From Shinisaurus crocodilurus (lineage: Eukaryota > Chordata > Lepidosauria > Squamata > Shinisauridae), in NCBI GenBank assembly GCA_021292165.1, contig CM037876.1:203133200-203197199 (forward strand): a stretch of 64,000 nucleotides of DNA, in the 5' to 3' direction. The first letter of the stretch is position 1. Every line of letters begins with the position of its first letter. Shown piece after piece: positions 20,761 through 30,689 of the stretch. The notes under the pieces were generated by a model, which was not told where the DNA came from, did no database searches, and saw nothing but the letters and a program-made list of their open reading frames with translations. The translations under genes and the position numbers were made by a program.

Positions 20761-21696
20761 CAGGGATGTTGAAGAGTCCTTGGTCTCGAGTCCGAGTCCT
20801 TGGTCCAAAATGGTGATTCACAAGTCACTCCCAAAGCTGACTCCACAAGTCCCTATTAAAATCAATGGGGGTTTTTCCCAACAAAATAAGGCTACTTCAG
20901 ATGTGTAGTTTAAATAAATTCTAGGCACAAGTGTGCCTTTTTATTTCAAAACTCTGCAACTGATTTTGGCAAGAACAGACCAGGCAGAAAAACCCAAAAT
21001 AACCAGGCAGGCAGAGGAGGCAGGGAACCCCAAAGCAGGCAGGCAGAGGCCTTTGTCTTGGACAATTCAACTGTTGAACTGGTCAAGAAGAGACCAGGCA
21101 GGCAGAGGAGGCTGGGAACCCCAGACAGGCAGGCAGAGGCAGCCAAACCCAAAATGTCTGAAAGGTTGCATTTTAGAAAAATGAGTTTAAAAAATAAACT
21201 TGCTGTACTTCCTAAAACTTATCCATGTTGCATTTGAGGAACATGATTTTTTCTAAATGTTTGGCCCCCATTCTGGAACGGTGAGATCTCATCACAATTC
21301 CACCCTCACTGAACACCCGCTCCACTGGTGATGAACTTGCTGGAACCAGAAACACACTCAGAGCAGCCACACAGAGTAATCTCAGGTCCTTCTTCTGCCT
21401 CTCCCAAGTACGCAACACGCCAATCAAAATAAATCTTGACACACTGTTGGGGCTGCACTCCTGGTAGCCGTCCATAGTGGCCGAGCAGCAGCACACCTCG
21501 CTTCCATGCGCTCTTCGCCGGCAATCACGCTCCTCTCCACTCCTTCTGGCACAGCCCAGGGATGTTGAAGAGTCCTTGGTCTCGAGTCGAGTCTCGAGTC
21601 CCATTTAAAATATTGGGACTCGAGTCCGAGTCGAGTCAGAGGGGGGACTCAGTCCGACTCACGAGTCGAGTCCTCGAGTCCGAGTCCCCATCCCTG
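20761..21696 (-). mobile_element. hAT transposon with CTCGAGTC-rich ends, copy 2
   Basis: 936 bp, starting CAGGGATGTTGAAGAGTCC and ending CCCCATCCCTG, flanked by a perfect 8-bp duplication GATATAAC (20753-20760 and 21697-21704). Nearly identical to 10864-11865 except for fewer CTCGAGTC words at the left end. It carries the same hATC relic on the minus strand. The high similarity of the two copies suggests comparatively recent activity. Confidence 0.93.
21212..21604 (-). pseudogene. Fossil hAT transposase C-terminal domain, copy 2
   Basis: A 130-residue open frame with the same PASSSPVERVFSEGGIVMRS motif and M-F-L-K-C-N end as the copy at 11374-11658. Upstream it reads through the CTCGAGTC-rich terminus (GLETRLETKDSS), so its start is not biological. 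The catalytic domain is missing. Confidence 0.88.
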
Positions 21697-22137
21697 GATA
21701 TAACTAGTCTGGATTGCTTTAATCCTTACTAGCCTTTCTGGCTCAGATCACATGGTGAGCAGCCTTGCAGTTTTGAATAAGTTAGTGGCACAGCTTCCGC
21801 ATACCTCTGCTATGACATACCAATTCCTTTCCCCAACACCCCGATGGCCACACGCTCTTCTCCTGGCCTCTCCCCTGACCACAGACCATTTAGTGTTTTC
21901 CTTGCAGTTTTGTACAGTTCTCTCCCCATTCTAAAAGGTTGAAATGCCTCTTCTAAGGCTCAGTTACTGGTGGTAAGAACTTGGAATTAAAATGTGCTGG
22001 TATTTATATAGTATTTGTGGTCCTGCCCCATTTGTCTTTAGCCCTCCACCCCCACGACTGCAATGCAGCCCCCAAGAGCTTCCCCAAATGGAATTAGGCC
22101 CTCAGGCTGAAAGAGGCTCAACATCTCTGCTATACAT

Positions 22138-22875
22138 ATCTACTACTCAAAAGTAACTCCCAGGTAAGTGAGTATAGGACTGCAGATTCAGCCCGCTGTG
22201 ACCCTCTTGTTACTATTTCCATTTTTATTTAATTTCTTTTGGTCTATTTATTTATAAGTTCAAACAAAACGTATGCTTTGTAACCTCCTTTAAGAGCCAA
22301 ATGGCAGTGAAGCAGCTAGCGAATAGTGCTGCTATCAAACAATACATATTCCCACCCAGAGGTCCAAGAATGTAGGACTTCATTGTAGATTTAGAACATG
22401 CCTCTCCACCCTCATGCTCCAGGGAAGTAAGAACAACAGATAGACAATGACTGTAATTCAGGTCAGAGTTTGAAGTTTTTGCCAATATGCTTGCTTTGTT
22501 TGACTAACATTTCTAATACATAGCATTACTTTTTTTGTCTAGATTTCTATGAAATAGGAAAATTTCTAAAATCAATGTGCAAAATTAAGAAGGTATGGGT
22601 TCATATACCCCATTCTCAAGAAACTCAAGCAGTTAAAAAAAGACAACTCGTTGCTTTTTACCAGAAAAGTGACAGGCAACCTAATCTATAGGATTAGCAT
22701 TCCAGAATCTGGGACATCACAATAATGACTAATGAAACTCATCAAGTATCATTAATGTTAGGGAAAGAAAGCAAAGATCACAGATTAACTGGAAAAAAAG
22801 CATTTTGTTCATTTCTGGAATGAGTGATATAATTCTAATGCTGGTTCATACTCCTTTTTCCTTTAAAATAACATT
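22138..22875. other. Unannotated stretch after the nested hAT
   Basis: The first ~50 bp (to about 22190) are the right half of a CAATCCTA-type hairpin MITE whose left half is at 20357-20382. The remainder is AT-rich with nothing recognisable. Confidence 0.45.
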
Positions 22876-23111
22876 GGGTTGGATCCAGGATCTGCCTTCC
22901 ACAAGAGGAAGGGTTCTGCGAGTGGAAGGTCCTGTTGCCCAATTTTGGGAGATCCCCCGTTCCTCCAAAACACAGCTCACCCCATTCCACAGGGTTTCCT
23001 TTTCTCTGTGTAGCATTCCCAGGGAGGTGGTGGGGCCACCGGGGGAAAGAGAGGGTGGGAAAGTCCACTTCTGCCAGCACAGTTGATCCAGCTTAAATCT
23101 AGATCTAACCC
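22876..23111. repeat. MITE with GGGTTGGATC / GATCTAACCC ends
   Basis: An ~236-bp element starting GGGTTGGATCCAGGATCTGC and ending AAATCTAGATCTAACCC. A second copy with the same ends is at 58655-58902. Superfamily not determined. Confidence 0.6.
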
Positions 23112-24015
23112 AGTGTCTACACATATATTTTTTTCATTCTTTGAAAGCTTATCTGTCAGAATGTAATAACTGTACTAACTGAATCTATTTATTGTTTTAA
23201 AGAGCCACCACAAACTATAGGAAAAACTCTACTGCTGAAAGTGCTGATCAGCCTTGACAACACTAGACAGTTGTTGATCAAAACTGACAGTAAGATGAAC
23301 ACCTATATCCTTCTGCCATCCATTTAACAGTCAGGTGACAGACACAGAGCATGTCTAATATTGAATACAGAGCTAGTGGCACTGTGGTGCATTAAAATTC
23401 CAGTATTGCACAACATAGCCACTTGTTTCCTTCTAATGGCATTGCAACCCGTTTGCTTTCAAATAAAAGCAATAATTCTTTCTCAGATTCCTTTTGTGAA
23501 GTTGGAAGCTTGTGACTAACCATCTGTATCTGGATGTACATGAGTATATTCCTTTCAAGGACATCCAATATATCTGTCAGAAAGCTCATAAAGGATCTTT
23601 GTTCTAGTAGCCCAAAAACCTAAAACCATTCAGATAGGCGAAGCAATCAAGATGTCTTCCTCGAGACCTATAACGTTATGGCTTTTGTGGTATTTGAAAA
23701 TTAGGCTTACAGTGCCACCAGTTCTAATAATGCTGGAAGAGTTTAAGGGTAGCATAAAGCAGCAGTGGTAGAATCCTCACACAGAGAATACTGTATGTTT
23801 TCCATGCATGCAGGCCCCCCCTGGAATCCTGCCCCATGTGGAAAGGAAGTGTAGGTCTACTGCTCTATCTTCTGAGCATGGATATTCCCCTGGACTCCCT
23901 CTGCATGCAAACATCGAAAAATCAAAAGCCATGCATGAAGACTGAACTGGAGAATCAGTTGATCTATTTCTCTCACCTACTGCAATTAGCATATGAATGA
24001 TGGGTGCAAGAACAA

Positions 24016-24287
24016 TCATCATCATCAGGCGATCACTCGTGACCGAGTAAGATTGTCTTCCGGGATAAAAGGAGGAAATTCTAAAGAAGATTGTGTAGAC
24101 TCTAGCGATGGGTCCGTAAGTGACTGTGGAGGCCAATTCTAGATCCACACAGCTTCCCACAGTGAGGACACAGGTTACCAGATAGAAGATGGTCCTGTAA
24201 AGGATTCATTTGACGTGCTTTTCGCTTAGCACGTTTCTCCCTTTCACCTTGCACTCGGGCTTCTTCAAAGTCCATGGAACCACAGCA
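24016..24287 (-). mobile_element. RTE-like LINE 3' end, copy 2 (minus strand)
   Basis: On the + strand it starts with ATCATCATCATCAGGCGATC, the complement of the LINE's CGCCTGATGATGATGAT tail, and continues through the complement of the CTGTGTGGATCTAGAATTGG region. The related minus-strand frame at 24102-24332 contains a C2H2-like CPHCGKLCGSRIGLHSHLRT, a zinc-finger-like terminus seen in this type of endonuclease-reverse transcriptase protein. Strongly 5' truncated. Confidence 0.78.
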
Positions 24288-24378
24288 CAGATAAGTAGCT
24301 GGTCCTCCCAGTGCCAGGTTGCCCATCTGCATCTTAATCTACAAATGAATGTGCATCAACATCAAAATAAGCCCTGTC

Positions 24379-24704
24379 CAGGCATTACTGAAGTGAGTAA
24401 ATGCGTGAGGAGAAGGAGTGCTCTAGCCTCGCCTCGCCCCACTCCTCACACATTTCGATCACCCTGTACTTGCATAGGGTCTGAAGAGGAGAGCCTCCTG
24501 TATCCATGGAGACTCTCCACATGATAGAGGATGCTGATTTTCCAGGGTCCTGGATTGCATGGAGAGCCTCCACACAGAGAGGAGGCTCTCCTCTTCAGAC
24601 AGTCACCCTACACAAGTACAGGGCAATGGAAACACACACGGGGGGCAGGGCCAGAGTGCTCCTTCTCCTCACACATTTATTCTACTCACTTCAATCATGC
24701 CCGA
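24379..24704. repeat. Foldback element (~325 bp)
   Basis: The left arm GAAGTGAGTAAATGCGTGAG...GTCTGAAGAGGAGAGCCTCC is the imperfect complement of the right arm GGAGGCTCTCCTCTTCAGAC...ACATTTATTCTACTCACTTC. The arms are about 120-140 bp around a short centre. No target duplication confirmed. Confidence 0.7.
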
Positions 24705-24928
24705 ATTGGGCTATACTGTGTGCTGTACTTATCACGCCTTCTGCATGAGGACTCCTCCAGTCTGAATGAAGCTCCTAGCTCAGAGCATCTCCAGCATCAA
24801 GCAGAGCAGTCTCTCACTGTTGTAAACGTACAGACAGGGCAGATATCTAACCTCCCCGTACCTGAGTTGTCTCCTCACACTCCTCAGGAGACAGGAAGCA
24901 CTGCAGTAAAGATTATATAGCCGTAGCA

Positions 24929-25251
24929 CAGGGGTGGGGGCCAAATTCCATTTTTGCCAGGTTCTCAGGGGCCACATTCTGGGGGTGGGTGGGGCTGAAA
25001 GCAAAAGGGGTGGGGTCAAAATACCAGCACATTTTAGCTTAAAGCTCTTACTGCCAGTAAATAAGCCTTTGGGGAGGCATTTCCACCTTTGAGAATGAGG
25101 GGAAAACATGCAAAAGCTGGGAAACCACCAAACAATCAGTGGTTAGGGGAAAGGGAGTGGAGCCAGGGAAAGGGGGCATGGCCATCTGGAAAATCCTGGA
25201 GGGCCAGATTGGGACCCCAGGGGAGCGAGATTTGCCCTACAAGCCTGAGGT
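24929..25251. mobile_element. hAT element, same family as 50747-51115
   Basis: Starts CAGGGGTGGGGGCC and shares words such as CAAAATACCAGCACATTT, TGCAAAAGCTGGGAAACCAC and ATTGGGACCCCAGG with the reverse complement of the element at 50747-51115. It stops at AAGCCTGAGGTG without the expected CCCCACCCCTG end, so it is truncated or overwritten by the next repeat. Confidence 0.7.
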
Positions 25252-25465
25252 GTGAACCCAGCCATGGTGTGTTGAACAAGGCACTAAGCCATGGTGGTTT
25301 GTGAGCCATATTTGCTTTAGAGTGGCTTGTCATTTTGTCTGAACCTGGCCAGAGTGGCTTGTGCAGTTAAACCGTGTTGCTGAGTTCAGACAACACAACA
25401 AGCCACTCTGAAACAAACATGGCCACAAACCATCATGGCTTATCGTGATGTGCAAACCCAGTCCG
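25252..25465. repeat. Palindromic MITE with GGTTTGCACATCACGA-like ends
   Basis: Begins GTGAACCCAGCCATGGTG and ends ATCGTGATGTGCAAACCCAG. The centre has complementary AGTGGCTTGT and ACAAGCCACT words. It resembles the elements at 41495-41963 and 53300-54515. Confidence 0.55.
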
Positions 25466-25710
25466 TGACTCGTCAGCAGTGCAGTGCAGTGCAGTCCTAG
25501 AGTGGAGAAGCATAGGTGGAAGGCACTTGTCATAGTGTACAGCTGAAAAGTGGCACCTCTGACCTCCTAAATTACAGCCATCTGTAAGTAAAAGATACAA
25601 CATATCTAAGAACAAAACTTCTACGGATAGATAACTAAGGTTTGAGATCAGCTGGGATATTGTAGATAATACCCTGCTTTGACTAGGTCAGGCTCCACCC
25701 TGGGACTCAC

Positions 25711-25941
25711 TATTTATTATATTTATACCCCACCTTTTTTCCTGCAAGGAACCCAAGGCAGCTTACATAATCATCATCATCCTCTCCATTTTATCCTCCT
25801 AACAACCCTGTGAGGTAGGTTAGGCTGAGAGCCAGTGACTGGCCCAAAGTCACCCAGTGAGTTTCATGGCTGAGTGGGGACTAGAACCCAGATCTCCCGA
25901 GTCCCAGTCCAACACTCTCACCACTACGCCACACTGGCTAG
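25711..25941 (-). mobile_element. tRNA-derived SINE (minus strand)
   Basis: Reverse complement of the SINE type at 17006-17247: the right end CACCACTACGCCACACTGGC is the tRNA-like head, and CCTGTGAGGTAGGTTAGGCT and GCCCAAAGTCACCCAGTGAG are body words. The left end is the AT-rich tail. Confidence 0.88.
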
Positions 25942-26476
25942 GGGTAAATCTATTTTAGTAAAGTCAAAAGGCAGGTATAGGTCAGAAGCACAGGCAAACA
26001 GTCCAATACAAGCATAATCTAAGAAGCAGAGTCTAGCCAGGAATCCACAGCTCAGCAGCACAAGATATTAATCCAAGGTAAAGGTTTCAAGGTACTGGGA
26101 GCTAAAATAAAGGTGTCTTTCAAGCAGCCCTCCCTGCCTAGGACTGAGGCTTATAAACTGGAGCTTCCAGAGCCCCACCCAGCCAGGACTCAGCTGCAGC
26201 ACACCAGAGGCTTCTGGAAGAAGTCCTCCTTGTGAGAAGGGCCCTACTCACAAAGAGTCCTTTACTCATGAGGAGCCATGCTCATGTTTTCTGGCATGGG
26301 ATGTTCCTCGATGCTGTTTTTCTCTGGGAGCTCTACCTCCTCCTCTCCAGCGGATTCCTCCTGCAAGTTCATGACAGATAAGGAAAACTATTGGTTAAAA
26401 ATTAAGTTGTGATCCAGTTAAAGCATTTTAGTTGATTAATTATCAGTCTTTTAATAAACTGATTATGTAGTCACTC

Positions 26477-26835
26477 ATAGAATCATAGAAAAGTAGAGTT
26501 GGAAGGGGCTTACAAGGCCATCGAGTCCAACCCCCTGCTCAATGCAGGAATCCAGGTCAAAGCAGCCCTGACAGATGCAAGGTCCAGCAGCACCTTGAAT
26601 GCCTTCAGAGTGGGAGAGCCCACCACCTCCCTAGGTAGTTGGTTCCATTGTCTTATTGCTCGGACAGTCAGGACATTTTTCCTGATGTATAGGTGGAATC
26701 TAGGTTCCTGTAACTTGAGCCCATTATTCCATGTCCTGCAAACTGGGATGATCGAGAAGAGATCCTGGCCCTCCTCTGTGTGACAACCCTTCAAGTACTG
26801 GAGGGTTGTCACACAGAGGGCCAGGATCTCTTCTC
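26477..26835 (-). mobile_element. CR1 LINE 3' end (minus strand) with foldback at its 5' edge
   Basis: The + strand begins ATAGAATCATAGAAAAGTAG, the inverse of the CR1 3' tail. The minus frame 26812-26510 reads WNQLPREVVGSPTLKAFKVL, the conserved end of CR1 ORF2. The 5'-truncated edge carries a hairpin: GAGAAGAGATCCTGGCCCTC (26754 on) is repeated inverted up to 26835 with a ~10-bp loop. Confidence 0.9.
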
Positions 26836-26941
26836 AATAAATTAAAGTTGACTATTACCAAAACCATAATAAATGTGTCTTTTTAAGATATTGGAAGTGT
26901 GAAATAACGTATAACTTAATGAAAATAGCTTCCATTCATTG

Positions 26942-27027
26942 CGTTGTATCCAATGTGTCAGCCTAACTTATCTCTCATTCATTTCAATGGGTCTACTCTA
27001 GGTAGGACTAACATTGGATACAACCCA
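26942..27027. repeat. Short hairpin MITE (TTGTATCCAATGT ends)
   Basis: Begins GTTGTATCCAATGTGTCAGC and ends CTAACATTGGATACAACCC, nearly complementary over its ~86 bp. A relative is at 30316-30401. Confidence 0.7.
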
Positions 27028-27166
27028 CTGTTAGAAGAAAATACCATCTGAAATGTATTATTTTACATATCAGAGCCACAAAAACAAACAAGTGTGTGCT
27101 CATAACATTCAACCCCACCAATTAAAATTTGCCTTTGCCAACTAATTTCCCCTACTGATTAATCAT

Positions 27167-27325
27167 TGGCCTGTGGCTCACACTGGCTCAGCTTGTCTGA
27201 GCGTGGAAAGCTAAGCAGGGTCAAGCCTGGTTATTAGTTGGATGGGAGACCCCTCCTCTAGTTTCCCGCATTGAGCAGGGGGTTGGACTCGGTAGCCTTG
27301 TAGGCCCCTTCCAACTCTATGATCC
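27167..27325 (+). mobile_element. Chimeric SINE: 5S rRNA-like head with CR1-like tail
   Basis: 27167-27251 resembles 5S rRNA from about its position 8 onward, including GGAAAGCTAAGCAGGGTCAA, GCCTGGTTATTAGTTGG and ATGGGAGACC, the internal control region of 5S genes. It is followed directly by GCATTGAGCAGGGGGTTGGA and TTCCAACTCTATGAT, the CR1 3' tail. It differs from genuine 5S at many sites and lacks a proper 3' end, so it is not a working rRNA gene. The chimeric SINE reading is inference from adjacency. Confidence 0.72.
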
Positions 27326-27329
27326 AACT

Positions 27330-28439
27330 CAAGCTTAAGTTGATTAATCTACCAATTAGACCTAATAAAGACTGAATCCCTAGTTAAAAGAAAGAAACCT
27401 GAAAAGCCTTTCCCAAGAACATCATAGTAGTTATGATTACAGTACCACCCCATGTGACCATCAAAAAGCTTCTTCCCCACCTCTGGCATCAAGCAGACTC
27501 TCTGTTTTTCACTATCTGCTGCCAGATGTTACCTATTACTTAACAAAAGACTCAATATAATTCCAGGTGCCCAGTTCCAATTATACTGCTTCTGCTTCTT
27601 GGGAGAGCTGACAAAATGGCCTTCATTAGCTCTAAACTGGTACAGTACCAGGATCCTCCCACAGACATGTAGCAGCTCCACATTTTAGGGAGCTTTTCCT
27701 TCACATGGGTGTGACGATAACGTGGCCGGTTATTTAATTTTATTTCTCTCACTACCACCTGGCTGTTAGTTCACCTTCACTAACCCAGTGGCTGAGATAT
27801 GGTAGCTCCAGGGCATCAGTTTACCCTATTTTAAACTATCCCTGTTCCCTCTCTGTCACAAGATTTTCACTCTCTCTCAGACAAACCTGAGTGGACAATC
27901 TGTCTGTGGGAAGATTAACTCTTAAAATACCATGGCTGGTTATTGTGGTGTTTATGCTGGGTAGATATTGATTATCTTGCTCTTAGCAGCTGTTACTAGA
28001 CAGTCTCTTCAGTAACCCAACAAATAGTTCTTTATTTTTTTTAAGTAAACATTTCTTCAAACAGGAACAACTTATTTTCTTTGACACTCTAACTCACTAA
28101 CTCTAACCCTCTAAACTCTGACTCTGACATTCTAAACCAAACTCTGACTCTCTAAACCCTAAACTAAACTCCTCTCACACACACAGGCACATATATACAT
28201 AGAGCTCCCCCTCCCATCAGAACCCTCTACAGGCGAGCCCCGATAGGTTGTTGGGCGCATCCACTCTGCCTGGTAACGCTAAATGTTAACCAGTGCCCAT
28301 TGTGCGCATCACAATGGGCACTGAAATACTTATGTTCAGTGATGCTCTCCTTGCATCAGAAGTCTGCATTAAGAAGAGCTTGTTCATACTGGATATATTA
28401 CAGCCGCTGTGAATGTTACAGTTCTACTCCCCAACAGCC
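27330..28439. other. Unannotated stretch with degenerate CTCTAA-rich tract and a perfect hairpin
   Basis: No gene seen. About 28081-28170 is a degenerate pyrimidine-rich run of CTCTAAAC/CTCTGACT words. 28291-28323 is a hairpin with perfect 14-bp arms (CAGTGCCCATTGTG and its complement). Confidence 0.5.
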
Positions 28440-30240
28440 CACGATTGAAGTGAATTGATACAACCATTTTTCCCCACATTCTTGTGGCAGAGATTCATGT
28501 GGAGTGAGGTCACGTTCCTGGACCGTGATAGCTTAGCCACAGTGGTGCAGACACTGGTAACCTCAAGAATGGATTATTTTAATGCACTCTATGGGCAAAT
28601 CTACACTAGAGCCCCTTTTGTTAATCAGGGGGCTCTGTCGTGGTCTTTATGCAAAATGCACTCACTGCTGTTGGGGCAGATGCTAATAAATACAGCATGT
28701 TGAAAACGTGACCTTGTGTCACACACCAATGCAACTGAGGGAGAAGTAGGAGGAGTTCGAAAGGGTAATGTGTGCAGAGGAAATGGCCCTTTAAAAAAAA
28801 AAAAAAGTTGTTCCATTTTTGTTGTTGTTGTTCATCTATGCATAGGTGTAAACAAGTGGAGCTTGTTTAAAAAAATTAAAAATTAAAAAATGACAGCTCC
28901 TCCTGCCCCCTCACAGAAAATCACAGAGGAGGGGATGGGAAGAGATGAGGGAGAGGCTGTGGTGCTGCGGCTTCCTCCCACCTCCCATGGGGTGAAGCCA
29001 GCAGGATCAGTAACCCCATTCCCATCCACCCAAAAGCTATCCCCCCCAAAGTGCAGCCCCTCTCCCATACTGACTTTCCCAAGAGTAAACACCATTGAAA
29101 TCAACTTCTGAGTAAGGCTATTGAAGATAATGTGATTTACTTCTGAGGAGACATGCATTTTGGCTCGTTTTCAGCTAGTTGTTCCTTGAGGCGAGGGGAC
29201 ATTCCAAACTTTATTTTTTATTTTTTGGAGGGGAGGGGAGGGGGAAGCAGCCTTGCATTTACCCTCCAGTTTACTGGGCAAGTTAGAGAGAGAGAGAAGC
29301 CATGGGGGAGGGGGCAAGGGAGGCGGGAAAGCAACGGAAGGACCTCCTTCTCAGAGTTGCTGCTGTTTCGCCAAAGTCCCATAGGACACTCCCTCTTCCT
29401 CCCCAGCCCACTGAAGCCACTCTCCTGGCCCCAGAACAGTACCGCATGTTCGGCACACACTGCTATATACCAGGGGGAAACCGCAACATATTTAAAAAGT
29501 TGTGATATAAATGGTCTGAAGAAATCTGGGATATAATAGAAGAAATAGCACAAGAAGGATGGTTTGGGGTGAGCGTCATGTGACACACAAGTGAGTCTGG
29601 CATTTGAATGCAGGTAAAAAATGCTTCGTGTAAATCCAGCCTAAGTGGGGCTACCTTTGGGCTTGGTCTGGAAGCTGCAGCTGGAGCAGAATGCAGTGCC
29701 AAGCTGCTAACTGGGGCCTCTTTCCAACAACAAGCTACACTCTTGCTAAACAGGCTGCACTAGCTAGCAATAAGCTACCAGCTCAAGCTCAAGCTGTTGT
29801 TGTTAACCTATAAAGCCCTAAACAGCTTGGGACCAGGTTACCTTAGGGACTGCCTCATCCTGTGTGTCCCTGCCTGATCTCTGCGATAATTAGAGGGAGC
29901 ACTTCTGAGGGCACCACACACTTCTAAGGTTCACCTCAGGAGCACTTGCAGAAGAGCATTTCGTGTTGCAAAGCCCTCTCTCTGGAACCCTTTACCAATT
30001 GACATTAGACAGGCCCCCACAGTTCTGATGGTCAGACGTCTTCTTAAAACTCATCTCTTCACACAGGCTTTCCCTGAGTGTGACCCAGCCAGCTATGCTT
30101 TGTAGCACTCAGTAGAGTGTGTGGCTTTATTTCCGATTCATCTGTATTGTGTTGTTTTCATTCTTATATTTATTGCTGTTTTTATGGCACTGCTTTGATA
30201 CCTTTGTGGAAAGCAGTATATCAATTTGAATAATAAATGT
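28440..30240 (+). mobile_element. L2-like LINE 3' part, split by a ~1-kb insertion
   Basis: 28455-28591 encodes LDRDSLATVVQTLVTSRMDY followed by FNALY. From 29641 the frame resumes as VGLPLGLVWKLQLEQNA, then LGPGYLRDCL, and later SLWNPLPIDIRQAPT and LKTHLFTQAF, the conserved C-terminus of L2-type LINE reverse transcriptase proteins. Stops and shifts are common. The insertion occupies about 28592-29640. Confidence 0.8.
28592..29640. mobile_element. Insertion inside the L2-like LINE, probable non-autonomous DNA element
   Basis: It interrupts the LINE frame exactly between FNALY and VGLP. The left edge reads GGGCAAATCTACACTAGAGC and the right edge GTGTAAATCCAGCC, which are imperfect inverted ends. 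No clean duplication found. The interior has an A-run near 28790 and G-rich stretches around 29225-29330. No protein recognised. Confidence 0.6.
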
Positions 30241-30315
30241 GAATACTTCAACATACCACAGTGCACTCATGGTCAAATTGAGGACAAGTTGTCTCAGAAT
30301 TATGCTTGCTCATCA

Positions 30316-30401
30316 TGGGTCATTTCCAATGTTAGACTACCTAAAGTTCCATTCATTTCAATAGGTTTACTCTAAGTAGGGCTAACATTGAGTACAACCC
30401 C
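30316..30401. repeat. Short hairpin MITE
   Basis: CATTTCCAATGTTAGACTAC at the left is complementary to GGGCTAACATTGAGTACAAC at the right. Relative of 26942-27027. Confidence 0.65.
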
Positions 30402-30689
30402 GTGAGATGACTTGAACATGTCATGTTCAGGCCATGTGATGTTTTATGTTTTGAAGCAACATAAATCCTGTGGAGATGTAGTTACAAAGCAATAAGGACG
30501 AATGTAAATTCGATGGGTGTTGGGTAGCTGGGTATCTAATAGAACTGGATATCTAATAAAACCATCTGGAAATCCTAGTGTTCTGCTGGTGTGTTGGGTG
30601 AAAACTAACCAGAATAAAAGCTTCATCCTCCCTTGCATGATCCAGAAGCCAAGAGAAACACCCTGCTTGTCTTTATTTTAGCCCCTTTC

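Larger units (their letters stand above)
20383..22129. mobile_element. hAT element carrying a second, nested hAT element
   Basis: Begins CAGGGGTGCAGAACCTCAGG and ends CCCTCAGGCTGAAAGAGGCT...ACATCTCTG, flanked by a perfect 8-bp duplication CTATACAT (20375-20382 and 22130-22137). It belongs to the same family as 50747-51115 and, in reverse, 24929-25251. The element at 20761-21696 is inserted in it, so its own length was about 800 bp. No transposase of its own is recognised. Confidence 0.9.

Noticed and set aside
24780..24920. Possible host exon (open translation ending GSTAVKII)
   Set aside because: No splice pair with a second exon and no known domain. It lies between a foldback repeat and a hAT fragment.
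27167..27251. A functional 5S rRNA gene
   Set aside because: Many differences from 5S, no intact 3' end or T-run terminator, and direct fusion to a CR1 tail. It is a derived SINE or pseudogene.
28081..28170. CTCTAAACC-like repeats resembling telomeric CCCTAA
   Set aside because: Units are degenerate, mix CTCTGACT and CTCTAACC, and do not keep the six-base period. Not a telomeric array.
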